From Wuchereria bancrofti (taxonomy: Eukaryota; Nematoda; Chromadorea; Rhabditida; Onchocercidae), in contig SSBO01000009.1 of the NCBI GenBank assembly GCA_005281725.1, positions 7,812,303 through 7,876,302 of the forward strand: a stretch of 64,000 nt of DNA, read 5' to 3'. The notes beneath the pieces are model-generated. The model searched no databases, was not told the DNA's origin, and saw nothing but the letters and a program-made list of their open reading frames with translations. Positions 31,137 to 42,760 of this stretch are shown here, piece after piece. The position numbers were made by a program, and so were the translations under genes. Position 1 is the first letter of the stretch; each line of letters opens with the position of its first letter.

Positions 31137-32853
31137 TCCTGCAATGCACTGCCTATGCACACAAAAGTGCTAATGAAAGGGTACACACTACATATTCTCG
31201 ATTTTAATTACCAGTATTCTAAAATTATATATCGACTGAGCTTCAAAATAATGATCTATCAAGGACGTTTGCTTTTCTAGGTTCCTTGATCATGAAGTGA
31301 TTTCAAAACTTATTTTTTTGGAGCTACCCAATCCTACTCGCAGAGAGGTCAACAGTGTCATCCGTTCCATTCAGTAATCAATATAAAGTGAAGTGCCCTG
31401 CACTCCCATCACTATTTAATTTCGGCAACATCAATCACTACTACAAGAAGGAAATATATTTGATACTTCATATTCAAAAGTTTCCAAATACAGGGAAAAA
31501 GGTTATGGAGTAAATACAAGAAAACGATTTTATAATCGTTTTCTTGTATTTGCTATAAGTGATATATTTGAAAAAAAAAAAGAAAAAATCATCCTACTTC
31601 ATATCCTTTAGCTAATTTAAATTAGTGAATATAATAAATATGAAATTCCCAAACTTTCGACATCACTCAAAAACAACATTAATCAAGAAATTCAAATTTA
31701 AAGTGCCTAATATTCACGTATCTCCGGACATTGTATAAGTGGATTGAAGTTAAGCTATTCAGCAACCACCCTCACAGACTACACTTCAGTGTTAAACAAT
31801 GTACAAGGTTTCCCACCCATTCATATCCAGTACTTTGTAATATTAAAATTGGTATTTGTTTGTGGTTAGTGCTTACTCACACACTACATCATTAACATCA
31901 TATTAACAAATCATCATTCCTTTCCTTTTCCACATAATTCGACAATTGTGATTTCTCTCCTTTTCAACTGAATGTGGGAAAAAGCCCTCCGATGTGGTAT
32001 ATTTTTCGATGCAGTAAATTACTTCTTTTCGCCATCGAACTGCACGAACTACTTCTATCAATTTCAGAAACTTCCAGTAAAAATGACATGATTATTAAGC
32101 TATCCAAACAATACCATCAACAAACCAGACAGAATGATAGTATAAGGAAATCATGAGAGCATGCTTGGTAATTTCATGATGTAACAGTAATAACTGAATC
32201 GAGGAAACATAGTAAGCTGGAATGCATCCTTTTATATAGCATGGAAAATCATATCAAAGGTAAATTTTATTTCCTATTATTTTTTCAACAAATTTCCATA
32301 TATACTTTTTTCAGTAATCTTCAAAATGATAATATTGTCACAAACATTATCAAGATAATTGTCAGAAATAATCGGATTATTTACTGAGATTCCCTCGTAA
32401 CCATACATACGTTGGACAAGACCAATGCTCGGTCAAAAGTCATAGCTACGACTGCTATTATTTATCATAATCACGAATGAGTTTCTTTTGAGAAAAATTG
32501 TCGCACTGATCGAATCTACAAGAAATGAATGCTTATTTTAAATAGTGCCATACCATTTCTAGTAAAAAGCTCAACTTTCTTTGCAATTGTAGTCTAGATG
32601 ACTATTATGGATGTCATATATCATAAATGAAGAGCCTGTATTCTTACAACATTCTTATAGAGTTTTTCCTTAATCTGTGAGGAATATAATAGCAATTAAA
32701 AAGGCAAGAAATTAAAAGCAAGAATTGTACCAAACATGAAATAAAACCTTTTAAACAAAAATAATTTGCATGAAAATATGAATTTTGTTCTCAAGAATTC
32801 AAAGCATTCAACTCCTGATACACTATTTAAAAAAAAAAAAAATTCTAACAAAA
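31137..32853. other. Intergenic region upstream of PP5
   Basis: It lies between the PP5 start (-) and the end of the coiled-coil gene (-). It should hold the PP5 promoter. The one clear structure is a perfect inverted repeat at 31512-31551. Open frames here are short and unsupported. Confidence 0.5.
31512..31551. repeat. Perfect 18-bp inverted repeat with 4-base loop
   Basis: The left arm aaatacaagaaaacgatt (31512-31529) is the exact reverse complement of the right arm at 31534-31551, with loop ttat between them. It lies about 380 bases upstream of the PP5 start codon. It could be a hairpin RNA, a cruciform or a remnant of a foldback element. Confidence 0.9.
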
Positions 32854-35345
32854 TTATGCATTAATTATTTCTTGTTTTCCAGATATAAGGCATTCAAGAC
32901 GTGTGTTGAGATTACGTATTTGTCGTCTCAGTTGTCTCCGTTCCTTCCTACAAAATGTCAGTAAATGGATGATACATGATGCTCAACTTCTGTTCCAATT
33001 CCTGTGAGAAATTTGAAAAATCTTTGATCACCTATGTTCATCTCGTTCTTTCACCAAACGATTCATCAGAATTTCACATTCAGACTTCAGTGTTTCGATA
33101 AAATTCTGTTGCTGTTCCAGAAGTTTTTTTGATTCTGGAAAATTAAATGTGTACCAGCAAAAAACCGAACTTCAAGAAAGAAATGCGGAATAATGCAAAA
33201 AGTCAGCATTAGAGTCAAATTGCAGGTTCACGAAACCTAATCGCCTCATTTCATTAACTACTGGTCTAAGGAACGGCAGAACATCCCACATCCTTGTTTA
33301 CCTTCTCTTTATTCTCGTATAAACTCTGTGCGGTCTCAGATATTTGCAGAAATGATTTCACAATCTTCTTTAATGCTCAGAGGAATTTTTTTGTTCCTGA
33401 TTCACTCATCTTAATAGTCTACAGTTAAAAAGAAATCTTTTCTTCATGTTGTAGAAGTTTACTAACGTGGTGATATTTCATTTGCACCCAAAGTAAGAAG
33501 TGAAGTGCGTAATGTCATGTTTTCATCAGCTAAAATGGATAATCTTGTTGCAAGCAATTTATCTTCTTCGTCGCGTTTTGCGAATTCTTTCGCAGTAGAC
33601 TTTGTAAGATCATTTAGAAGTTTTTCTTTGGCAACAATCGAATCCTCCAACATTTTCAACTGTGCCTGAAAATACTTCGATAACAAATGCTGAGAATGTT
33701 TATAGAAATGTCATCCCGTTCTAATTTACAACATTATTCACACATTATTCAACAGTTGGTGAAGCTCATGAATAAATAAAAAAATCACAAGCAAAGTTAG
33801 CAAACAGAACAAATACAATATGAAATAGAGAATCTTTGGAACTAATGTACTGACTAAACAATTAGTTGATGACTATGACGAAGATATGTCGAAAGTGAAA
33901 AGAAATTAAATAAAATGCAAAGTTAATGGTTGGGGAGAAGCGGATTCGTAACTTCATAAAAGGCAATATTTTGTGCAGTAAAAACTGAACCTCACATGGA
34001 CTAGGTATAGTTTGTTAGTTTTCGTGATTTAACAGTTGTAAATTCGTGAAAAAAGTTGTACAAATGCATCCCACTGTAACTTCAGAACAAAATAGAGGAG
34101 AACGATAATAAATTAAAAATGTTCTATAAATTGACTGGACGATAACAAGTTTACCTTCATAGTTTTGTTTTCTGCATTTAACTGATCACATTCTTCCACT
34201 TTACCAACCAAACGACTATTTAGCTGTGAAACTTCGTTATTCCTTGCTTCACGTTCTCTTTCCATAAGTTCATTCAAATGGTCAATATGAGTCTGAAGAG
34301 CATTTTGTTCTATTTTTAACAAGCAATTTACAGAGGCACAATATGAATTATATTCTATTAGTAAATTGCTGAATCTGTTTATAATGCATACTTTGTATCC
34401 GTAAAAGATATATAAGTCAGTTAGAACAATCTACAATACAAACCTGTTTTAATGAATCTGCCTCAACTGCATGGGATAATTCCGTTTTTTTAATTTCTAG
34501 TTCTTGTGATAAATTATCTGCTTTGAGACGTGCTTTTTTTATCTCTTCCAAACAATTCTCTACTATCAGTGACTTTTCAGCTTCATTAGGCAAGACTCCT
34601 CCAATTTTCGGAGTTTCTTTGGACAAATTCTCCGCATATGCCAGCTTCTGCAAGCAGATGGAGTTAAAATTATCCACTATATTTTCGAAAAATTGAACAG
34701 ACAATGAACCACATAAAACTCAACTTCGAGATCTGGTTTTAACTACTTATCAACTTTGAAAATTATAAATAGGCAATAGCCAAAATTAGAATATCATTCG
34801 AATTTACCTTATTCTTCGTATCGCTATTGTTAATCTGTTGGGAGCTTCCGTTTCGAAGGATAAGCAATTCTGATTTACAGGTCTCCAATTCACCAAGCAA
34901 TGCTGACAGCATTTTGTTTTGCTTGTCCAGCAATGCTGATAGTTCCAAGACGTTCGGACTGGTGTCAGCCACATCTGCAAAAAAGGATGAATTCACCACC
35001 CTTTGAGACGGCTCAAATTCTAGATATGATCCGGAATCAGTTAAGTGTGTGGATCAAAGTGAATCACATTCCCACAACATGGTTGAAACAATTTATACGT
35101 ACATAGAGGAAAAATAAAGACATCACTACCACCATTCTATACCAACAAAGTTGCATAAGGTAATGAAACCGACCGTTATTGTTATAGTTTATTGAGTTCA
35201 GTCCGAAAATGTTCAACAAAATCACATAAAAATACATCAAAATCAAAAAGAAAGAAAGAAAAAACACATAAAAAGCAAGACGTCCTCGAGAAACATGACA
35301 CGTGCTCATGCGAAACGTACCTACTATACTGCAGCTTTCAGTCAT
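32854..35345 (-). CDS. Coiled-coil protein, family not recognised
   Basis: Seven exons on the minus strand join in phase: 35321-35345, 34808-34974, 34444-34647, 34155-34292, 33488-33665, 33032-33134 and 32854-32947. The product is 302 residues. It starts MTESCSIVDVADTSPNVLEL and is almost entirely heptad-like helix: LDKQNKMLSALLGELETCKS, ELEIKKTELSHAVEADSLKQ, HLNELMEREREARNNEVSQL, LSILADENMTLRTSLLTL and QQQNFIETLKSECEILMNRL. The last exon is strongly basic (KERRQLRRQIRNLNTRLECL). No catalytic motif, membrane segment or known domain is visible. It could be a centrosomal, cytoskeletal or golgin-type scaffold, but nothing decides this. The 34292 acceptor was chosen because it closes phase; an alternative acceptor 17 bases earlier does not. 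The 33488 donor is weak. Confidence 0.75.
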
Positions 35346-38215
35346 TTGCAGTTCCGGAAAAGATTTAGGATGGCATTTTTTTTAATCGGACCCAAAGTGA
35401 TTTTGACAAACACATATTCATCGAAATAAGGACCGGACAGCAGTCAGAACTAAACAATATCAAATAGATATAGCCATTATTTTCAGCCTTACCACATCTG
35501 TATATTAGGCTGATGCAAAAGTAACATCAGTTTCGGAGTTTAAATTTGCAATTATTACAACTGACTTAACGATATTTTTATCAGAAAGAAATTCGAAATG
35601 CAACGGTCAACACATTTTTATCGAAGAGCAACAAATTTGTTTTTACAATACTTGGTGCTTTGGATTCTACGAACTTTTGGAAAAAAATTTCCTACGTACT
35701 CTCAGCAAAGATTGATAAAGGATTCGACGAGTGATTACATGATTATGGCAAATGTGGCAAGATTATGGCATATTTGTCCAAAACTTGAGGTGTTAATATT
35801 CAAACGTTTGGTCAGCTATAGTACAGAATTAGATCCTTTCACTACCATTACTAATCTGAAGGCATAGCACTACACACTGATGAGCAATTCCTAATGATTT
35901 TATCAAAATTCTGAAAATAACTAATAAAACCTTTTTCTGTACAAGCTCTATTTTGAGAACTGAGTTAGAGCTTTCAAACAATTGAAATAGCCGTTACGGT
36001 TGTCCATTTTTAATTATACGTCAATAACCCAATCGAGAAAATCGCTCCTTACGTTGCACAAGATCACACCTCAAAACGAAAACGTTTTTGATCAAAAGTC
36101 AACTTATAAGTTCTCCGACAAACTTCAGTTCAAAAGAATTGCCGGATGGTCATCGGACAGCTAACGTTATGCTTTCCGACACCTTCCCAATAAGTTTAAT
36201 TAACAGTTCCTATTACTGATCTCAACCTGGATTGGGAATGGCAATTTAATGAAATGTAGTGCTGCAGTTCTTCATTCTCAGTGCTCTTGTTTGCTTTAGA
36301 AAACTTCTTAACCAATAATGCACTGCAATTCATAAGCAACTCTTATGCCAAATTCATTGATGATATTGAAAGATGCCCCAGGAGTTTACGAACAACTTTG
36401 AAATAAAGAAAATCACTGGAAGTTGATTTCACCTAACACCATTCCCTTAGTCTAAATAAGTAATAAATAAGCCACAAACTAAAAACCTAATAAATATCAT
36501 GATGAGTTATACTAGTGAGAGATGTATTTGCCTAATATGAAACAACGTAATTCAGCGATGCACAGCAAACAATACCGCCACTTTTCCATCAGCCTGTAGA
36601 GATGTCATTCATTAACGTATTGTTATTATGAAGCCTATTAGTAGAACAGATAAAAACTCGACCACTGACTGGAAATGAGATAGGTTCCTATCCTAAAATT
36701 ACTTAGTAAATACTAAGCCTTAAATCTCACAACAATATTCCAAAAAAAAAAAAACTAGCAGTGCCCTTCGTTTTCTTCACGAAAATACTTTTCAAAATAG
36801 TTGAAACCATTCATTTAGCATCATTCGTAATACCATACCAATAAAAACATTGAAAAACTCTCAAATCGATTCATTTAAACTAAGAATGAATAAAAAAGAG
36901 GAAATAATTGAAATAAAATTCTCTGGATATCAACCAAACAACCAAATTTCCTCTAATAGAAATTAGAATTCTTTAAAAACTGCTTTGCGACAAATGATAT
37001 TTTTATTCGACAATAACGAATCACCTTTTTCCCTTCTTTTATGGAAAGAAAAAAAGAAAAAATGCAGGCAGGAAACAGTGAAAAACACACATTGAACCTA
37101 AAGGAGGAAAGAACAAGTGAATTTCAAAAAAAAACTTTCAAGTATTTTGCTTAAAAATGAAAGATAGGACGCTTATAAATAAATTGTGCAAGAAAAATTT
37201 ATAACAAGATTTAAAAAGATTATGAAAGAATCACGACAAGTCATTCATCAGCTGTGCAAGCAAAAAGCATCGAAACTATTTTTACCATAACGCCTTTATG
37301 AAGGACTACACAGATACAGTAAGCCAGTTATGCCGAAACTCTGTGAGAGAATAATTCAGATGAATATAGTAAACCACTGCCGCGATAGCCTGTGTAGTGA
37401 TGTGAACAGAGGATGAAAACAAACAAAAAGCTGTCATTTCATGAAAAAGCGGATGAATAAAATGTCTATCCATAATTTTACAGCCACTTGAGATGCAGTA
37501 TATCAGTATAAAACCGCCAAATTTCACGAAAAATTAATGGAATAGATGAAATGCCCTCAATATTCCGTCCCTGAAACCGTCGAAAAATTATCCCCCTCGT
37601 TACGTATCACATATCTCATCCTATGTACAACGTCGGCCTCAATTTCAAACTCATTTGCTCAGCAAATCAGCAAGGAAAGCTCACTAATGTAAATGTTGGC
37701 TCGTGAAATAAGCGAAGTAATGGGGAATGCGAAGAGAACTACCACTTGAAAGCAAAGGACCAAGCCTGGAAACGACGACCGGTCCGGATCCCAATGTCCG
37801 GCATTATGCATCCTCAGGATCTAACTTTACAAAATCCAAAGATTCTTCGGGCAAAAAAAGAAATAAATATCATAGTGACAAGACTTGAATATTCAATCAC
37901 ATAAGCTTGTTTACATCTAAAACTCAGCAAAGACTCTATGGATTGCAAATGGGGTTCGCAGCATTATGTTTTGGACCTAAGTTCATATCGTTTCAAAGCA
38001 CTAACCTTATGCATTTAAGAACGATAAAATCCAAAACTATTATAATAACATTTACTTCAGGAAGTAACTGAATTGAATTTTGAAAATATTAGAACTGGTA
38101 AAACAGGTTTACTAAAAACATAATGAAAGTCCTACAGAAGGAAAACATTCACCATTATGGAATCATTGGGAAAAAGCATACGACTAGCACCTTCAAAAAA
38201 TACAATCCATATAAT
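35346..38215. other. Long intergenic region upstream of coiled-coil gene
   Basis: About 2.9 kb without a supported gene, containing the mariner-type end at 35505. An open frame at 35598-35867 (+, 89 codons) lies within the possible element and resembles no transposase I can recognise. Another on the minus strand (37306-37527) has an ATG only at codon 20. The segment 37560-37850 is clearly less AT-rich than its surroundings and may be a promoter or non-coding exon. Confidence 0.5.
35505..35524. mobile_element. Mariner-type terminal sequence, solo or decayed element
   Basis: The 20 bases ttaggctgatgcaaaagtaa, preceded by TA, closely resemble mariner terminal repeats (ttaggttggtgcaaaagtaa class). 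TA is the mariner target site. I found no facing copy of the end and no recognisable transposase in the following kilobase, so the element is either decayed or truncated, or the match is a short non-autonomous derivative. The right-hand limit is unknown. Confidence 0.6.
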
Positions 38216-40164
38216 TTATTCCTTCTGCGTTTTAAGTTTAAGAAGAAGAGTCCTTAGTCGCGATAAATCACTTGATGTTTTCGAATTTTTACCACTGAAT
38301 TCGCATAATTTAGCAATACGTTCCCATTCAGCTCCATCTTTCAAAGCCTCACGATCAGAAATGAAATCCTCTTCGGCTTTCCTTAAAATTTATAAAAAAA
38401 TGCTTAACAACAGACGACATTAATACCAGATTAATGCGAAGCTGGAACGAGGTACAAAAACTGTCATTTAAATTCTACATACTACATACTATACAGAGAA
38501 TGACGACATTCTTGTCTTTTTGGTTCCTTGAATCAGCCAGGTATTAAGCAAAGAGAACACTATCGATAAAGTAACAATTACCAAAACTCAACCCGAAAAT
38601 GAATGAGTCTTTTCTGCGTTTGCTTGATTATTAAGGTTTTAACAGATGCGAAATCTTTACGTTATTCAAACCGTGTAATTTACATCTCCTTCACTAATCA
38701 TGGTACACTATAGAACTTAATGTAAATAAAGCATCATTTATTTTAAAAAATTCATCTATACCTATACTACCTACCTTTATAAACAGAATAAGCAGAAAAT
38801 CTTGAAAAAAAAAAATACCGATTAGCTGCCCTGGTTTTTGCAAGTCTTTCTGCCCTTTGCGCATACCATTCTTCTAATTCTTTTTTACCAGCAGCTCTCA
38901 TTTCCTCCTTCTTTCTCTCTTCATTTTTATCTGCAAAAAAAAAAAAATCGAGAAATGTTAATTCTGTATAAAAACTGATCCATTTATATCGTGTTGCATA
39001 AACAACCTGCTACAAAAGCACCATCTCTAAACAAATATGCAAAGCACTGTAAGAAAATGATATACTTCATCATATGCTACCAGTTTCTCACTTTTCTATG
39101 ATATTTCTGTTACAGTTATTCAAAAATTTTTTCCTGATATCCTCTTTTCTTCTTAATCACTAAATTAATAAATCTCAATCAGTTCACTAATGAATGTAAA
39201 GTTCAGTGCACCATCGCTGTCGTATAGGAACAAAATTTTCGTATTCTCGAACGACAATCGCACATATTATCAGAGAGAATAATATCTAATTCTTTCACAT
39301 AATATTACTCGTTATGTAATTAACAATGCCTGCTCACAGCAAAATGTTTCGAAATATCCTTTACACTCTCAAGAATAAAAGTTTCAAAATGTCATCTAGA
39401 TGAAATATAAATTATAACAAAAATGTCACCTAACTTTTCTTATCCAAGATAGAAAAAAATCAAACGACGAGCTCATACCTTTCTTCTCTAACATTATTTT
39501 CTGCTCTTCTCGCCATTTCTTTATTTTCTCCGGTTCCGGTTTCGATACATTATTCATTGCTGCAAGAGAAGGTGATGGAGTCGTGCTTAAGCGCCGTACA
39601 CCATTTGCCAGTGTCGGAAGATCCAAACCAGAATCACTAGTCCCGCTTAATAAACGGGTTTCGTTTACACAAGCAGTATCATTTCCTAAAGTTCAAAATA
39701 TGTTCAAAAATAAATTTAATAATCGTATCGGCACAATCCATCCAATCAAGAAATTCTTTCACTTTATGAATGCCACCAAAGAACTAAATCCAAAATAAAT
39801 AACTATTTTGAGTGCACATCAACTGAGACTTTACGAAGATAACTTCATAAAATCTTTACCACTTTCCAAAAGTTCCTACTTTTTCTTTCGACAAGTTTTG
39901 GCTGAAGATATCACAATGATCCCATCCTGCATTCAATCTAAACTGTTTCTGATGTCAACGTATGCCTCCTTGATAACTCGTAGTTACGCAAAAATCATTG
40001 AAATAGAAGAGATTTCCTTCACTCTAAAACGTACCGTTATCAACTGCATCATTACTGCTGATACTATTGACGTACGGAGGAGGACTAGTTCCTAGCGAAT
40101 CATCCTGTATACCAGCCAGAACATTTTGCTCACGTGCCAAAAATTCCGCAACTGGATCTGACAT
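38216..40164 (-). CDS. clic-1: Clathrin light chain
   Basis: It binds the clathrin heavy-chain hub and regulates coat assembly in endocytosis. Four exons on the minus strand (40035-40164, 39479-39685, 38819-38930, 38216-38381) give 204 residues with closing phases. The N-terminus SDPVAEFLAREQNVLAGIQD matches the conserved AAFLAQQESEIAGIEND block that contacts the heavy-chain knee. The central heavy-chain-binding helix runs from EPEKIKKWREEQKIMLEKK through KKELEEWYAQRAERLAKTRA, the latter paired with EEWYARQDEQLQKTKANNR in mammals. The C-terminus DGAEWERIAKLCEF and SSDLSRLRTLLLKLKTQKE matches the WERVARLCDF and MRSVLISLK region. The middle disordered stretch is rich in S/T. The upstream sequence includes a long purine tract. 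Confidence 0.96.
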
Positions 40165-42014
40165 TACTAATACAAACAATCCTACTGTTTCCTGAAACCA
40201 ATAGAAATACGACTCAATTAAAACAAAGAAGTTTAAAAATTTGAACGGACAAATCCGAAACCAGAAATAATGATAAAACTAGACAGAAAAATATTGCAAA
40301 TGAGTGATTAGCAGGAAAGAAACGAAAAATTGAGCAAACACAGAACTCCTATCATGCTATCATATTTGAAATCATCTCAAGTACTTTACCTATCTCATTT
40401 AGAACCGATAACCTGAAATAATATTACCATTTAGACTTATAGATATGAATCAATGTGACCTGAACCAGTCATCCATTCCCGTCCCGGAAAATCAATGAAT
40501 AAGAGCAGTACACAACGACAACTTAACGTCACCAACTAGCTCATTACGGTATCCCAAATTTCTGTTTTCGGTATCATTCCTCTTGTTGCAGCGTTTTTGG
40601 TGACAGTGTTTAGATCATTCCAACCGTTTTTTCGCTCTCGGATATGACTTAATGACTGACGGAGGAGGAGGTAGAGAAGAAAGGGAAAGAGAGAGAAAGG
40701 GAGGAGAGGGATAGAGATTGCTGATGAGGGATACTTCCTTATCACGTTTATTCTTTGGCTCGTCCTTACATGTTTAATTACAAGTTTCTTCTAAAGTGTG
40801 GTTGATATCACTTTACATTATCAACTGAACTACAAAGTGATAACAAATATCTTTAAGCTTTACACTATCATTCTGGAACACTCCCCTTCTCCGACCAGTA
40901 ATATTCTCTTAACAGCATTAGTACGGAAGTGAAGAAGTTAATCAGCTGTAAGCCAGAAAGGTCATCTCATGAAAGAAGATAGGAATAATCAATTAGCATA
41001 GAAAAACTTTTCAAATATTATTCGACGAAGAGATGACTAATATTACTGGCTTTTAAAATGAATTATTTCACATTTGACAAGCAATTCCGAATTCGCTGTC
41101 TTATAGTCCAGGCCAATACCAGGATTTCTTCAGATTTAATCCAGATCCACTCAAACAGTACTGTTAGAAATGTTCGAAATCTGGTTGGAAAAGGAGTGGG
41201 AAAAGTAAGGTGCAGCGAAACAACAGGAATAATTTACTATCACATCAACGGATGCTTAGGCCTTAACAAGGTATTACAGAAAAGTTCATTGAAGCTCTGA
41301 AGTTTGTTAGGCATTCATTCTCTTACATTTCAGGGCAATAAAAACAAAGAACTAAAGAAAACAAACTTTGTAAAATAGAGACTGAAGATGGTACCTTTTG
41401 ATGCAAATTAACTATGACCATTGGTAGGTATTAAGGATTCAAACGTGACGTGACGTGACATTCGGTGGCAACGGTATTAAATAATAAAGAGAATGAAATG
41501 CCGTAGCATTGGTTTGCGTCAGAAGTCAACAGGAAGAATGGTTGTATTTGCAATGTTGAAGGAACTGGATAAGCTGTGAAGAGCGATTACAAGATGAGAT
41601 TATTTAAAAATCTTTTCAGTGGAATCTTTAAGGTAGCACGAGTTGTTTAGATCAAGAACAGATGAATCATTGGCGCCCATGCTTTTAGATATAAGTCAAC
41701 TGAATAAGACGACACAACATCCTCTATATGATTACAAAATCGGAAAATGGGACAGAAGGTAAATGAAAGGTCAACCTCCCCTTTTGCTGGTTCGTTTTCC
41801 TTCGAGCTGGAAAGGAGCTCCCAGTCTTCAGTTTTCATTTATTATCCTCTTTACCTTACATTACTGATAACATCATACTATTTCCGATTTATAAAGTTGC
41901 TGTGGGCTGGTTCATATTATATTTTGCAAACAATCAGAGCAACAAGTCACCACACAACAATGCAACAATATCGAAGAATAACGCATCCTGCATATCACTC
42001 ATATATTCTACAAA
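40165..42014. other. Intergenic region upstream of clathrin light chain
   Basis: It contains a purine-only tract at about 40661-40719 (GA/GGA repeats) about 500 bases upstream of the clathrin light chain start, and three tandem ACGTG units at 41443-41459. Open frames at 41058-41300 and 41747-42028 (+) are unsupported. The remainder is AT-rich with no exon that I can support. Confidence 0.45.
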
Positions 42015-42760
42015 CTAACCAAACGTAATTTTAAACATACTACATAAATAAATAAGTATCAAACACTGAACATTGCACAAGGACCATCTCATATTGGTAC
42101 TATTCCGTCTATCATTTCGAATTTTCGTATGTTTTTGTCTTTTCCGGGATTCACTCACTGACCTGTCAATTCGATCACCATCACTGTTACAGTAACTACC
42201 CAAACAAAAGCAATATTCAGCATTCAGCATATGTTGACGAACTTTAACCGTTTGATTTCGGCATCTTCGATTTCCAACATCGTTATCCGAATTCCGACTG
42301 TAATATTTTTTTTGGCAATCTCGCATCATTCCTAAACCAAAGAGCAGAAAAGTTTTTGATTGCCACATAGTTATGCTTTATGGTTGATTCAAATACCATC
42401 AACAATTTACCATATTTGTTTTCAAAGAATTAATAAAAATTAATCAACTTTTTAAAATTCAAGTACTAAAATTATTAAAGAAAATCACTTCCAGTATTTA
42501 AATAATTCTTTAAATTGAAAACCATACTATTGGATAATAATATTATCCTTGTGCATAGATTCAGTTTATTAATTGATAGAAGTGAAAAGGAAGTAACATA
42601 TACCTATAACTCGAGTTCTGTTACCTTCACCAATAGTGACATTCACTGTTAGACATGGACCAACACATTGTACTTCTTCCGATCTTTCATCAACTTTAAT
42701 ACATATCGAATCGGCAACTAATTCATCGTCTGCTTGAATTGGGAGAAAATGCCCCCAATA
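42015..42760 (-). CDS. Ly-6/ET-module GPI-anchored protein (partial 5')
   Basis: Two exons on the minus strand (42604-42760 and 42015-42331) join in phase. The first has ADSICIKVDERSEEV then QCVGPCLTVNVTIGEGNRTR; the second opens GMMRDCQKKYYSR and ends its cysteine module with CRNQTVKVRQHM and EYCFCLGSYCNSDG. The cysteine spacing and the terminal C-x-G-x-x-CN signature are those of nematode Ly-6-related/ET-module proteins, small extracellular domains often acting on receptors or channels. A basic, polar linker (SESRKRQKHTKIRNDRRNS) leads to a C-terminal hydrophobic stretch (CLILIYLCSMF) consistent with a GPI-attachment signal. A secretion signal and the first cysteines must lie in one or more exons upstream (42761-44879) that I could not locate. 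Confidence 0.75.

Noticed and set aside
37306..37527. 73-codon hydrophobic frame on -
   Set aside because: The first ATG is internal and no partner exon or domain was found.
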